Positions 1-8,740 of a DNA stretch of 64,000 nucleotides are shown one piece after another. A program made the position numbers and the translations under genes. The DNA is from Demequina litoralis (GTDB lineage Bacteria; Actinomycetota; Actinomycetes; Actinomycetales; Demequinaceae). How positions within the stretch are numbered: position 1 is the first letter of the stretch; each line of letters starts with the position of its first letter. The stretch lies in contig NZ_JAUHPW010000003.1 of NCBI RefSeq assembly GCF_030418455.1, positions 186,001 to 250,000 of the forward strand, in the 5' to 3' direction. The notes beneath the pieces were generated by a model. It was not told the DNA's origin. It did no database searches and was given only the letters and a program-made list of their open reading frames with translations.

Positions 1-368
1 GACAACGTCCCGAGGCCCACGAGCGCGCGCTCGGGTGGCGGACCGCTGGTGGCGCCGACGGCGGTGAGCAGCGCGTCGCGCTGGGGCCCGGGCAGGCCGT
101 CCACGAGGTGCGCGAAGGGGGCGATCAGCCGCTGGAGAGCCGCATACGCGAGCGACGACTCGATGGCGAAACCGGGGACGGCGACCACACGCAGCGCGGC
201 GGCGCCGGCGACCGCTCCACCCAACAGCGTCGTCTTCCCCATCCCGGGGTCGCCGTGCACGAGCAGCGCTCCCCCGTGCCCGTTGCGGGCGCTCGCGATC
301 AGCGTGTGGAGGGCCCCGAGCTCGTCCGCACGCCCTACTACCCCCGGGTGAGTGTCGATATCGCTCAA
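1..368 (-). CDS. LuxR-family ATPase regulator, N-terminal part (cut by window edge)
   Basis: An open frame on the minus strand runs off the left edge. It opens with LSDIDTHPGVVGRADEL, the usual beginning of the AAA-type ATPase module in large LuxR (LAL/MalT-like) regulators, and has a Walker A loop GDPGMGKTT at about residues 40-48. Such proteins hydrolyse ATP to switch a C-terminal HTH domain, but the HTH lies outside the window, so the regulator assignment is inferred. I chose TTG at 366-368 because the family start motif follows at once; no ATG fits. The start could lie a few codons upstream. Confidence 0.6.
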   Translation of the reverse strand, partial: MSDIDTHPGVVGRADELGALHTLIASARNGHGGALLVHGDPGMGKTTLLGGAVAGAAALRVVAVPGFAIESSLAYAALQRLIAPFAHLVDGLPGPQRDALLTAVGATSGPPPERALVGLGTL

Positions 369-474
369 GGTAACCCGCGGTTTTCTCCCCGGATAGAGCG
401 AATCGTCGGAGCGCTGGTCACGCGGGCGGTGCGACGGGTGCCATCACGAGAGCCGTGGGCGTGCTCGTTCCGCG

Positions 475-834
475 CTACGCGACGGGCGCGCGCAGGATCG
501 AGGTCATCCGCTTGCCGCGCGCGACCTCGTCGACCAGCTTGTCCATCCAGCGGATCTGCTGCATGAGCGGGTCCTCGATCTCCTCGACGCGGACGCCGCA
601 GATGACGCCCGTGATGAGGTCCGTGTGCGGGTTCATCGCGGGGGCCTGCGCGAAGAACTCCTCGAGCGTGCGCTCGTCGGCGACCGCCTCCCGGATGCTG
701 TCCTTGTCGTAGCCGGTGAGCCACGTGAGGACGGTGTCGAGGTCCTCCGTGCTGCGCTCCTTGCGCTCCACCTTCTGGACGTAGAGCGGGTAGATGGTCG
801 CGAAGGTCATGCGGCGGATGCGGTCGGATGCCAT
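475..834 (-). CDS. DUF2200 family protein
   Basis: A 119-residue protein matching the DUF2200 family over its full length: an opening IRRMTFATIYPLYVQK, a central WLTGYDKDSI, then GVICGVRVEEIEDPLMQ and DKLVDEVARGK. The family is small, soluble and widespread; its function is unknown. There is no Shine-Dalgarno sequence before the ATG. Instead a TAGGCT hexamer (841-846) sits exactly six bases upstream, so the mRNA is probably leaderless. The gene stands alone. Confidence 0.85.
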   Translation of the reverse strand: MASDRIRRMTFATIYPLYVQKVERKERSTEDLDTVLTWLTGYDKDSIREAVADERTLEEFFAQAPAMNPHTDLITGVICGVRVEEIEDPLMQQIRWMDKLVDEVARGKRMTSILRAPVA

Positions 835-955
835 GCGCCCAGCCTACGAGCCCATCCTCCCCGAGTGCTTCCCGCCCCGCGCCCGCGATACCGCTCATCG
901 TGCGGAGCGGTCCCGACGGGCCTCTTCCGGTACCGGTGAGCGTGCGGAGCCGCCG

Positions 956-1990
956 CTAGCGGACCGTGTCCGCGTCGAGCGCGCCCACCTGCCGCAGGAA
1001 CAGGATGATCCAGGTGAAGACGAGCACCCCGGCCACGAGCTCGACCGCGGTGAGCGACCAGTAGCCGACCGCGAAGAACACGGCGGTCACGACGATCACC
1101 GCGACGAAGCCCCATCCGACGGGCAGGAAGGCGCGCGAGATCCCCGGCACCCACATCTTGAGCCGGAACGTGAGCGTCGCGAAGGCGACCGCCATCCCGC
1201 TCGCGACGAACGTGTGGATCCAGAAGTGCGTGTCGACGTGGAAGACCCCGACGAGCCCGAGGAAGACGCCGACGACGATGAGCGACAGCCGCACGCGGCC
1301 CACGCCCTGCTCCGAGGCCGTCGGGATGTCGCGCGTCGCGGCGCGCGCGAGGATCGTCACCAGGAATCCGGCGACGATGAGAGTGAGGTTGAAGGCGAGC
1401 GCCGAGACGTCGTGCGAGATGCCGAGCGTGCTGAGGTGGATCTTCCACCAGTCCGGGTCGCTCGTCGTGAGCATGCTCGCGAGCACGCCCAGGACCAGGA
1501 ACACCGCGAGCACGATCGCGAGGAGCTGCGCGTCCATGTGCGCCGCCGAGAGGAACGCCACGTACGCGGACACGGCCGCGGTCGCGCCGGAGAGCGCGAC
1601 GATCGGCAGCCAGAAGACGGTGGCCCCGATGAACGCGTCGGAGAGGATCACCGCGGTGAGGGTCCAGCTGAGGAGCGCGATGATCCCGTGCGCGAACGCG
1701 AGCGCCGCGATGTCGATCACGTCGAGGGTGCCCGCGATCCTGTGGCGTCCCTGCGCGTGCACGACGTAGCGGCCCGCCGCGAACGCGAGCATCGCCGCGA
1801 CGGCCGACGCGATGGCGGCGTACTGCCCCAAGGACCCCGGCCCGGCGATCGGAGCCTCGTCGAAGCCGAACACCGGCAGGGCGATCGTGGCGACCACGCC
1901 GAAGGCGAGCGCGCCGAGACCGGTGGCGGTGAGCTCGAGCGTGGTCTGCGCGCGCTCGCGCAAGGGCAGCCGTGGCGTCCTGTCCGTCAT
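956..1990 (-). CDS. polytopic membrane protein of unknown function (DUF998-like)
   Basis: A 344-residue protein with about eight hydrophobic segments from residue 20 to the C-terminus and a polar N-terminus (MTDRTPRLPLRERAQ). It lacks transporter signature motifs and catalytic residues I recognise; the layout resembles DUF998-type membrane proteins, which is a weak resemblance. The start at 1990 is preferred because GGGAG lies six bases upstream; an in-frame ATG at 2008 has no such site. The 276 bp between this start and the emfourin gene hold the promoter region and one copy of the GCATCGTCC oligomer (2156-2164). Confidence 0.6.
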   Translation of the reverse strand: MTDRTPRLPLRERAQTTLELTATGLGALAFGVVATIALPVFGFDEAPIAGPGSLGQYAAIASAVAAMLAFAAGRYVVHAQGRHRIAGTLDVIDIAALAFAHGIIALLSWTLTAVILSDAFIGATVFWLPIVALSGATAAVSAYVAFLSAAHMDAQLLAIVLAVFLVLGVLASMLTTSDPDWWKIHLSTLGISHDVSALAFNLTLIVAGFLVTILARAATRDIPTASEQGVGRVRLSLIVVGVFLGLVGVFHVDTHFWIHTFVASGMAVAFATLTFRLKMWVPGISRAFLPVGWGFVAVIVVTAVFFAVGYWSLTAVELVAGVLVFTWIILFLRQVGALDADTVR

Positions 1991-2266
1991 GCGCGCTCCC
2001 GTCCGCATCGTCGATGCTTCGGAGCGTACCGGCGCGGATGCGCCGGCGGGTGGCGCCCGGCGCGGGAGCGTGGGGAGCGTCGCGGCCTCCGCCGGGACCT
2101 GCGCGCCGTTGCCGGTCGGTAGGGCCCGACGTAGAGTCGAAGCCGTCCCGGGGGCGCATCGTCCCCTCCCGCTGGCGGGCCCGTCGCGGCCCGCGAGACG
2201 CCCGCGAGGCAACCGGCGAAAGGCCCGACGAGGGGTGAGCGTCGTGGTCACGAGACGGAGAGGGCC

Positions 2267-2578
2267 ATGATCATCGCTCTCGAGGTGAGCGGCGGCTTCG
2301 TCGCTGCGCCCGGGCTGGCCGAGTCCCATCGGCTCGACACCGGCACGCTCGAACCGGCGCTCGCGCGCGAGGTCGAGGCGATCGTCGGAGGCGTGGACGC
2401 CTTCGCGCTGCCGCCTCAGGTGGGCGAGAGCAGGCCCGGTGGGGCGGATCGCTTCACGTACGCGCTGACGTTCCGCGACGACGATCGTGTGCACGCCGTC
2501 GAGCTGACGGACCCCATCGCGGATCCGAGCCTGGCGCGCCTCGTCGAGATCGTGAGGGCGGGTCCGCGCGGCGCATGA
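2267..2578 (+). CDS. emfourin-like inhibitor of protealysin-type protease
   Basis: A 103-residue acidic protein lying directly before an M4 metalloprotease. The pattern SGGF near the start, a central SRPGGADRFTYALTF and HAVELTDPI match emfourin, the proteinaceous inhibitor of protealysin-like enzymes encoded in the same operon. Its known role is to bind and block the partner protease. A GGAGAGGG sequence precedes the ATG. Only about 40 bp separate it from the protease gene, so the two are almost certainly co-transcribed. The call rests on both sequence pattern and context. Confidence 0.8.
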   Translation: MIIALEVSGGFVAAPGLAESHRLDTGTLEPALAREVEAIVGGVDAFALPPQVGESRPGGADRFTYALTFRDDDRVHAVELTDPIADPSLARLVEIVRAGPRGA

Positions 2579-2618
2579 CCGCCGTGCGCCCCGCCGCCCT
2601 GTGACGAAGGAGGTTCCG

Positions 2619-3767
2619 ATGACCGGCGAACCGCGGGTCCGGCATGTGTGCACGATCGTCCCCGACTTCATGCTCGAGGCGATCTCCCACGGCGGCAGCG
2701 AGGAGGAGCGCGACGCGGCCGTGGCGACCCTCGCCGTCGACCACGGGATGCGCGAGCATCGTCTCGCCATGCCCCCGCCGACGCTCGTCGCCGAGCCGGT
2801 CCCGGCGGTGCCGCACAAGAACCGTCGGACGTACACCGCCGACAACGGCTACGGCCTGCCGGGACGGCTCGTGCGCGGGGAGGGCGACCCGGTCGTCGGC
2901 GACGAGGCCGTCGACGAGGCCCACGACGGCCTCGGCGCGACCTTCGACCTCTTCTGGGACGTCTTCGCGAGGAACTCGATCGACGACGGCGGGATGGACC
3001 TCGTCGCCACGGTCCACTACGGCGTCCGGTACAACAACGCGTTCTGGGACGGCGAGCAGATGGTCTTCGGTGACGGCGACGGGGTGATCTTCAACCGTTT
3101 CACCATCGCCGTCGACGTCGAGGGCCACGAGCTCGCGCACGGCGTCACCGCCGCGACAGCCAACCTCGAGTACCGGGACCAGCCGGGCGCGCTCAACGAG
3201 TCCCTGTCGGACTGCTTCGGGTCGATGGTCAAGCAGCGCTCGCGGGGCCAGACCGCGGCGGAGGCCGACTGGCTCATCGGCGAGGGGCTGCTCGCCCCCG
3301 GCATCCACGGCGTCGCCCTGCGCTCGATGAAGGACCCGGGAACGGCCTTCGACGACGCGAGGCTGGGCAAGGACCCCCAACCGGCCCACATGGACGACTA
3401 CGTCGACACCACCCAGGACAACGGCGGCGTGCACATCAACTCGGGCATCCCCAACAGGGCCTTCTACCTCGCGTGCATCGCGCTCGGCGGCAGCTCCTGG
3501 GAGCGGGCGGGGCGCGTCTGGTACGCGACCCTCACGGACCCCGCGCTGACCTCGACCGCGAGCTTCCTCGACTTCGCGACGCTGACGGTCCACCATGCGC
3601 GAGAGCTCTACGACGTCGAGGTCCGGGACGCGGTGGCGCAGGCGTGGGCCGACGTGGGCATCGTGGTCGAGCCGCCGCCCGACGAGGAGGCGGACGGGGA
3701 GTGGCAGCCGGCGCCAGGCATGGACCCGTACTTCGGCGCGGGCGACACGTCGGACCCCGCGGACTGA
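2619..3767 (+). CDS. M4 family metalloprotease, protealysin-like
   Basis: A 382-residue thermolysin-family zinc protease. The zinc site HELAH is at residues 170-174, the third ligand lies in ALNESLSD (Glu194), and the catalytic histidine motif VHINSGIPNRAFY follows further on. The N-terminus has no signal peptide but a short propeptide beginning VCTIVPDFML, the hallmark of the protealysin-like branch, which is released by non-classical routes and inhibited by emfourin. I start at the ATG at 2619, five bases after AAGGAGG; a GTG at 2601 would include the ribosome site. The C-terminus ends in an acidic Pro/Asp-rich tail. Confidence 0.9.
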   Translation: MTGEPRVRHVCTIVPDFMLEAISHGGSEEERDAAVATLAVDHGMREHRLAMPPPTLVAEPVPAVPHKNRRTYTADNGYGLPGRLVRGEGDPVVGDEAVDEAHDGLGATFDLFWDVFARNSIDDGGMDLVATVHYGVRYNNAFWDGEQMVFGDGDGVIFNRFTIAVDVEGHELAHGVTAATANLEYRDQPGALNESLSDCFGSMVKQRSRGQTAAEADWLIGEGLLAPGIHGVALRSMKDPGTAFDDARLGKDPQPAHMDDYVDTTQDNGGVHINSGIPNRAFYLACIALGGSSWERAGRVWYATLTDPALTSTASFLDFATLTVHHARELYDVEVRDAVAQAWADVGIVVEPPPDEEADGEWQPAPGMDPYFGAGDTSDPAD

Positions 3768-3800
3768 GGACGCCCCCGCGCATCGTCCCCGGGAACGAGA

Positions 3801-3833
3801 GAAGCCCTCCCCGAGCAACTCGGGGAGGGCTTC
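3801..3833. terminator. strong hairpin terminator
   Basis: A perfect 14-bp stem (GAAGCCCTCCCCGA and its complement) with a 5-base loop, between the protease gene and the tRNA-derived repeat. It lies where a minus-strand tRNA-Ser would end, so it was probably the terminator of the tRNA before the island entered; it also ends the protease operon. Confidence 0.8.
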
Positions 3834-3839
3834 CTCAAC

Positions 3840-3865
3840 GGCGGTGACGGTGGGATTTGAACCCA
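3840..3865 (-). repeat. tRNA-Ser 3'-end duplication (island attachment site, distal)
   Basis: 26 bp identical to 11943-11968, which is the T-arm and 3' acceptor half of the intact tRNA-Ser gene. Homology stops sharply on both sides, so this is not a second tRNA. It marks the far end of an integrated element that used the tRNA 3' end as its attachment site; the two copies form a direct repeat about 8.1 kb apart. The 90 bp after it show no gene. Confidence 0.85.
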
Positions 3866-3956
3866 TATCGCCGCCTGCAGAGAAAGCCCCCGACCTTGCG
3901 AACGGGCTGCAAAATGGTGGATTTGCTGCGGTGTGCGTAGGTCTACCGAGGCGCTC

Positions 3957-4160
3957 TCATGCTGATTCTGTTGCTGTTTCGTTGCTGCGCGCGTGGGCCA
4001 TGCTGATGGCTTCCGCGACTGAGTCGAGGTCGTCCTCGAAGAGATCAGCGTATCGGTCGAGGGTCATGGCGGCGGACCGATCGCCCAGCATGCGCTGCGC
4101 TGCGCGAAGGTTCGCTCCGGTACGGATGGCTACTGACGCCGTGGTCCTGTCGAAGGAGCA
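3957..4160 (-). pseudogene. tyrosine recombinase (integrase) C-terminal remnant
   Basis: The last ~62 residues of a phage-type integrase are readable on the minus strand: ASVAIRTGANLRAAQRMLG, AAMTLDRYADLFEDDLD and a short tail to a TGA stop. The Tyr nucleophile in TLDRYADLF survives. The HxLRH box has decayed to FDRTTAS and the LGH motif reads LGD, so it is inactive; the rest of the protein is gone. The position just inside the tRNA-derived repeat is where island integrases normally sit. About 180 bp up to the lacI start hold nothing recognisable besides the regulator's own leader. Confidence 0.8.
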
Positions 4161-4340
4161 CCTCGGGAGCACCCGCGGTTCGCCCGGGCGGTCGCGCGAT
4201 TCGCCTAGAATCGACCCGCGAGCTCGAGGTAGCGGGCGGCGAGAGATCGCGCAGTCCGACGTGAGGCGACCACGGATGTGTCGTCCGTCTGCCACGGGAG
4301 GCTCGTCGAGGGATCTGGCACCAGAGAGCGGAGTGGCGGC

Positions 4341-5369
4341 GTGGCCGTAACACGGGCCGATGTGGCCCGCCGGGCGGGAGTCTCGGCAAGCACTGTGTCC
4401 TACGTGCTCAGCGGTGAGCGCCCGATCTCTGAGGCGACGCGCGACCGGGTGCGGGCCGCGATCGCCGAGCTCGGCTACACGCCCAACGCCCTGGCGCGCG
4501 GCCTCGCGGGAGCATGGCGCGGCATGATCGGCCTGCACTGGCCCCTGGGTGATCGACCCATCAGCACCACGGAGTCGGAGTACATCGCCGCGGTGTCCGA
4601 TGCCGCCCGTCGTCGTGGCTTCCACCTCCTGCTCTGGTCCAATCCCATCGGTGAGACCGATGAGTGGAGATTCGTGCTGTCGCAGGGCCTCGTCGATGGC
4701 GTCGTGCTCATGGAGGTGGTCACCGACGACCCGCGACTCCCGGTGCTCGACAGGCTCGGGACGCCGTACGTCATGGTGGGGCGCGACGATGCACGTCCCG
4801 AGGCGAACCATGTCGATGCCGACTTCGACGACCTCGCGGAACGCGCTGTCGCCTACGTGGGGGAGCACGGCCATCGCGACCTGGTCCTCCTCAGCCAGAC
4901 CGAGCAGATCGACCGCAGCGGATACGGGCCGGTGTCACGGATGCGGCAGGCGCTCGAGCGTGCGTCCGGGCGTGCGGGAGCCCGGCTCCACACGGTCCAT
5001 GCGCCGCTGTCCATCCGAGGTGGGCGGCAGGCCTTCCTCGACATGAGACGTGTCTCTCCTGATGCCACCTGCGTGCTCGAGGTCAACGAGCCGGCGACGA
5101 TCGGCCTGCTCGAGTCCGTCGCGGCGGCCGGTCTGGACGTACCGCGGGACCTGTCGGTTCTCGCTCTCAACCAGGGTCGCGTCGCGATGGAGATGGCCGT
5201 GCCCGAGCTGTCGGACGTCTCGGCGCCACCCCAGGAGATCAGCGCGCGCGCCGTAGGCGCCCTCATCGACAGGATCGAGGGTGCATCGAGCGATCCCATC
5301 GCCGAGCTGGTGGGGTCGGCGACCACCGAGCGGGAGAGCGTCTCCCGAGCCCCCTCCGGCCACCGCTGA
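4341..5369 (+). CDS. LacI-family transcriptional regulator
   Basis: A 342-residue LacI/GalR regulator: an N-terminal HTH (TRADVARRAGVSASTVSYVL) with the hinge helix NALARGLAG, followed by a periplasmic-binding-protein-like sugar sensor (YIAAVSDAARRRGFHLLL, VDGVVLMEV, HVDADFDDLAERAV). I start at GTG 4341, seven bases after GGAG, because upstream in-frame residues do not belong to the family. It is the first gene of the island's sugar cassette and faces two operator-like palindromes before the transporter operon, so it probably represses that operon until the sugar appears. Confidence 0.88.
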   Translation: MAVTRADVARRAGVSASTVSYVLSGERPISEATRDRVRAAIAELGYTPNALARGLAGAWRGMIGLHWPLGDRPISTTESEYIAAVSDAARRRGFHLLLWSNPIGETDEWRFVLSQGLVDGVVLMEVVTDDPRLPVLDRLGTPYVMVGRDDARPEANHVDADFDDLAERAVAYVGEHGHRDLVLLSQTEQIDRSGYGPVSRMRQALERASGRAGARLHTVHAPLSIRGGRQAFLDMRRVSPDATCVLEVNEPATIGLLESVAAAGLDVPRDLSVLALNQGRVAMEMAVPELSDVSAPPQEISARAVGALIDRIEGASSDPIAELVGSATTERESVSRAPSGHR

Positions 5370-5424
5370 CCACCTGCCGGGCGACTCCGACGACTCGCCG
5401 TCCATAGTGTGATTCACGTCGATC

Positions 5425-5474
5425 TATCGACGCGCGTCGACATCGGTGTTATTGTGCATCGACGCGCGTCGACG
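5425..5474 (+). promoter_or_regulatory. twin LacI-type operators and promoter of the sugar operon
   Basis: The 16-bp palindrome ATCGACGCGCGTCGAC occurs twice, centred near 5433 and 5465, 32 bp apart (about three helical turns), so a regulator could bind both on one face. A TATTGT hexamer (5450-5455) between them, with TCGACG 17 bp upstream inside the first palindrome, makes a plausible promoter that binding would block. Regulation by the adjacent LacI protein is inferred from position. Confidence 0.7.
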
Positions 5475-5523
5475 ATGACGTGGCGGCGGCGAACGATCGC
5501 ACGGAAACAAGGAGGTTTCGCGT

Positions 5524-6840
5524 ATGAGCACGACACGACGAATCATCAGCGGAGCGGCGGCGACGATGGCGGGGGCGCTCGCCCTCGGCCTCGCAGGCTG
5601 CAGCTCCGACGCAGGCGAGGCGGGCGGCGGCGAGTCGCCGGACACGCTGACGATCTGGTGGATCCAGTCGCCGGACTCGGCCATCGGACAGGGATGGCAG
5701 ATGGCCTTGGACGAGTTCAAGGCCGCCAATCCTGACGTGGAGGTGACCTTCGAGACGAAGTCCTGGGATCAGCTGCGCCAGACGGGCCAGATGATCCTGA
5801 ACTCGTCCGAGGCGCCCGACATCCTCGAGTACCCGAAGGGCAACGCGTCCGCCGGAACGGTGGTCAAGGCGGGCCTGCTCACGAACCTCGACGACGTTGC
5901 CATCGAACGAGGGTGGACCGAGATCCTGCCGGAGAGCCTGCAGACGGTGGGCCGGTACGATGAGCAGGGGCTCATGGGGACCGGTGACCTGTACGGCGTG
6001 CCTGGCTACGGCGAGTACGTCTCGGTCTTCTACAACGTGGACGCGCTCGCGGAGCGCGCGTTCGAGCCGCCCGCGACCGTGGCCGAGTTCGAGGCGATCA
6101 TGGCCGACTTCACAGCCGACGGCGTGACCCCGATCGCCCTGGGCGCCTCCGACTACCCGCTGGTCCACCTGGTGTACGCCCTCGCGCTCAGCCAGGCCGA
6201 CCAGCAGTGGGTGCGCGACTTCCAGTTCTTCGACGGTCCCGTCGACTTCCATGACGCTGCCTGGACCTTCGCGGCCGAGAAGATCGCCGAGTGGACCGAG
6301 GCCGGATACATCGGCGCCGAGGCCACGGGCATCGACTCGGTCGGCGCTGCGACGGGATTCAAGAGCGGCACCACTCCGTTCTTCGTCAGCGGCTCGTGGT
6401 TCCACGGCGAGTTCGCCACCGACATCACGGACTTCGAGTGGGGCACCTTCAGGTTCCCCGGAAGCGGTCTGAGCCTCGGGTCGGGCGGACACATCTGGGT
6501 CGTGCCCGCGCAGTCGGAGAGCAAGGAACTCGCCTACGACTTCATCGACTACGCGCTGTCGGCCGACGTTCAGACGACCATCGCGAACCTCGGCGGCATC
6601 CCTGTGGCCGCGGACCGCGCCAGCGTCACCGATCCGGTGGGTCAGATGGCGGTGGACGACTTCGACGCGATCCTCGCCGACGACGCGCTCGGTCTGTACC
6701 CCGACTGGCCTGTGGCGGGCTACTACGAGGTCTTCCTCGCCGCCTCGCAGCAGCTCGTTCTGGGCAGCGTGACGCCCGACGAGTTCCTGGACACCATCGG
6801 CGAGGCGTACGAGACCGGCAAGGCCGACGCCGGCCTGTGA
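5524..6840 (+). CDS. sugar ABC transporter substrate-binding lipoprotein
   Basis: A 438-residue family 1 extracellular solute-binding protein. The signal peptide ends in the lipobox LGLAGC (Cys about residue 24), so it is anchored to the outside of the membrane. Typical segments include TLTIWWIQSP, FKAANPDVEVTFE, ILEYPKGNAS and VPGYGEYVSVFYN. An AAGGAGG site lies upstream of the ATG. It is the first gene of the transport operon and presumably delivers an oligosaccharide to the permeases that follow; the ligand cannot be read from sequence, but the downstream glucosidase suggests an alpha-glucoside. Confidence 0.9.
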   Translation: MSTTRRIISGAAATMAGALALGLAGCSSDAGEAGGGESPDTLTIWWIQSPDSAIGQGWQMALDEFKAANPDVEVTFETKSWDQLRQTGQMILNSSEAPDILEYPKGNASAGTVVKAGLLTNLDDVAIERGWTEILPESLQTVGRYDEQGLMGTGDLYGVPGYGEYVSVFYNVDALAERAFEPPATVAEFEAIMADFTADGVTPIALGASDYPLVHLVYALALSQADQQWVRDFQFFDGPVDFHDAAWTFAAEKIAEWTEAGYIGAEATGIDSVGAATGFKSGTTPFFVSGSWFHGEFATDITDFEWGTFRFPGSGLSLGSGGHIWVVPAQSESKELAYDFIDYALSADVQTTIANLGGIPVAADRASVTDPVGQMAVDDFDAILADDALGLYPDWPVAGYYEVFLAASQQLVLGSVTPDEFLDTIGEAYETGKADAGL

Positions 6841-6893
6841 TGGGACCTGGGGCGGGCGCCGACGGGGCGCCCGCCCCTCCCGAAGGGACGATC

Positions 6894-7841
6894 ATGACAC
6901 CGACGACGCGCACCCTCGCCACACGGCGAACCGACGGACGGCTCAAGCGCGGAGAAGCCGCTCGCTACTACCGCTACCTCATTCCAGGACTGCTCGGGCT
7001 GATCCTCGTGGTGATCGTTCCAGCCCTCGCCAACCTCGGGCTGAGCTTCACCCAGTGGTCCGGTGTGGGGACCCCCGAGTTCGTCGGCTTGGACAACTAC
7101 TCCGCGCTGATGGGAGACGCGACGTTCTGGCGGGCCTTCGGCAACAGCGCCGCCACCATCGTCGCGATGGCAATCATCCCGACATTCGCCGGGCTCTTCC
7201 TCGCCGCGCTGCTCTTCGACTTTCTCGCGCCGCGCTTCGGCGGCGCGACATCGAGCCTCTTCAGGACCGTCATCTACCTTCCGCAGATCATCCCGATCGC
7301 TGTCGCAGGCGTGCTCTGGGACTTCCTTCTTCAGCCCCAGACGGGTGCCGTCAACGAGGCCCTCCGTGCGGTCGGGCTGGACGGTGCGGCGAGCAACTGG
7401 CTGGGCGATCCGAGCCTGGCGCTTCCCACAGTGATGGTGATCCTGTTGTGGCTGCAGCTCGGCTACACGGTCGTGATCTTCGTGGCGGGCATGTCGCGCA
7501 TCGATCCAGCCCTGCATGAGGCGGCCAGCCTGGACGGCGCGTCCTGGCTGCAGCGATTCCGCGTCATCACGGTGTCGTCGCTCGCCCCGGAGATCATCGT
7601 CATCCTGTTGACGACCACGGTGGCAGCGCTGAAGGTCTTCGCGCCCATCTACGTGCTCACCGCGGGCGGGCCCGCCAACGCCACGATGGTTCCGTCCTAC
7701 TTCGCCTTCTACAACTTTTTCAGCACCCTGAAGGTCGGCTACGGGGCCGCGATCTCGACCGTGCTCGCCGTGCTGCTGACCGTGCTCGCGGTCGTGCTGC
7801 TTGCCATCCAGCACCGCCACCAGGAGGGAACACGATCGTGA
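6894..7841 (+). CDS. sugar ABC transporter permease, MalF-like
   Basis: A 315-residue inner-membrane permease with six predicted helices starting at YLIPGLLGLILVVIVPA. The cytoplasmic coupling (EAA) loop reads HEAASLDGASWLQRF, which contacts an ATPase. AAGGGA lies before the ATG. The stop codon overlaps the start of the next permease, indicating translational coupling. No ATPase gene is in the cassette; such importers usually share a distant MsmK/MalK-type ATPase. Confidence 0.9.
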   Translation: MTPTTRTLATRRTDGRLKRGEAARYYRYLIPGLLGLILVVIVPALANLGLSFTQWSGVGTPEFVGLDNYSALMGDATFWRAFGNSAATIVAMAIIPTFAGLFLAALLFDFLAPRFGGATSSLFRTVIYLPQIIPIAVAGVLWDFLLQPQTGAVNEALRAVGLDGAASNWLGDPSLALPTVMVILLWLQLGYTVVIFVAGMSRIDPALHEAASLDGASWLQRFRVITVSSLAPEIIVILLTTTVAALKVFAPIYVLTAGGPANATMVPSYFAFYNFFSTLKVGYGAAISTVLAVLLTVLAVVLLAIQHRHQEGTRS

Positions 7842-8740
7842 TGACGACAGCCACAACAACCGCCGCGGCGAAGAAGCCGCATCGCCGGCACGTCCGTCGA
7901 CAGCGGTCGGCGATCAACCGTCGAACGCCGATGTCCTGGGTGATCCTCGGGGGCTTCGCAGTGCTGTCCCTGGCGATGCTCTCACCGATCATGCTGGCCG
8001 TGATCAACTCGGTGAAGACGTCCGAGGAGTACGCCAGAAATGGCCCGCTCGCGCTTCCCGAGGGTTTCGACCTCTCGGGGCTCGCAGACTTCTGGGTCAG
8101 CGTCGACTTCACGAACAAGCTGCTCAACAGCGTGCTCATCAGCGTCGGTGTCGCGGCCCTCGGCATCGTGCTCAGCCTCCTCACGGCGTACGGGCTCGGG
8201 GTCGGGCGGGTGCGGGGACGGTTCTGGATCCTCGCGATGTTCATGGTCGCGTTCACCCTCCCGCAGGAGGCGCTCGTCTACCCTCTGTACTTCATGTCCA
8301 AGAACGTGGGTCTGTACGACTCACAGCTCGCCGTCGTGATCATCATCGGCGTGCTGCAGGCGGCGTTCGGCACCTACCTTCTGTCGTCGGTGCTCTCCAG
8401 CGTTCCGGAGGAGGTGCTCGAGGCCGCGCGGGTCGACGGCGCTGGCCGCTTCCGCATCCTGACGCAGATCGTGACGCCGCTCGTGCGGCCGACGCTCATG
8501 GTGCTGGGCGCCTTCTTCTTCGTGTGGACATGGAACGAGTTCTTCATCCCGCTCGTGCTTCTTCCATCCGGAAGCAACCAGACCGTGTCGGTCGCGTTGG
8601 GCTCGCTGTTCGGCCAGTACACGAGCGACCCGGTGACCACGGCGGCAGCAGCGGTGGTGGGCATCCTGCCAGCGCTCGTCTTCTTCATCCTCTTCCAGCG
8701 CACCTTGATGCGCGGCGTCAACATGGGGGCGGTCAAGTGA
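7838..8740 (+). CDS. sugar ABC transporter permease, MalG-like
   Basis: A 300-residue partner permease with six helices and the EAA loop EAARVDGAGRFRILTQIVTP. The N-terminus is strongly basic (KKPHRRHVRRQR). GTG at 7838 has AGGAGG ten bases upstream; ATG at 7841 is the alternative. The gene overlaps its neighbours by four bases on each side, so it is translated as part of the polycistronic sugar-uptake message. Confidence 0.9.
   Translation: MMTTATTTAAAKKPHRRHVRRQRSAINRRTPMSWVILGGFAVLSLAMLSPIMLAVINSVKTSEEYARNGPLALPEGFDLSGLADFWVSVDFTNKLLNSVLISVGVAALGIVLSLLTAYGLGVGRVRGRFWILAMFMVAFTLPQEALVYPLYFMSKNVGLYDSQLAVVIIIGVLQAAFGTYLLSSVLSSVPEEVLEAARVDGAGRFRILTQIVTPLVRPTLMVLGAFFFVWTWNEFFIPLVLLPSGSNQTVSVALGSLFGQYTSDPVTTAAAAVVGILPALVFFILFQRTLMRGVNMGAVK

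Noticed and set aside
3840-3925. A second tRNA gene
   Set aside because: Only the 26-bp 3' part matches tRNA-Ser; there is no D-arm or anticodon arm. It is an attachment-site duplication.
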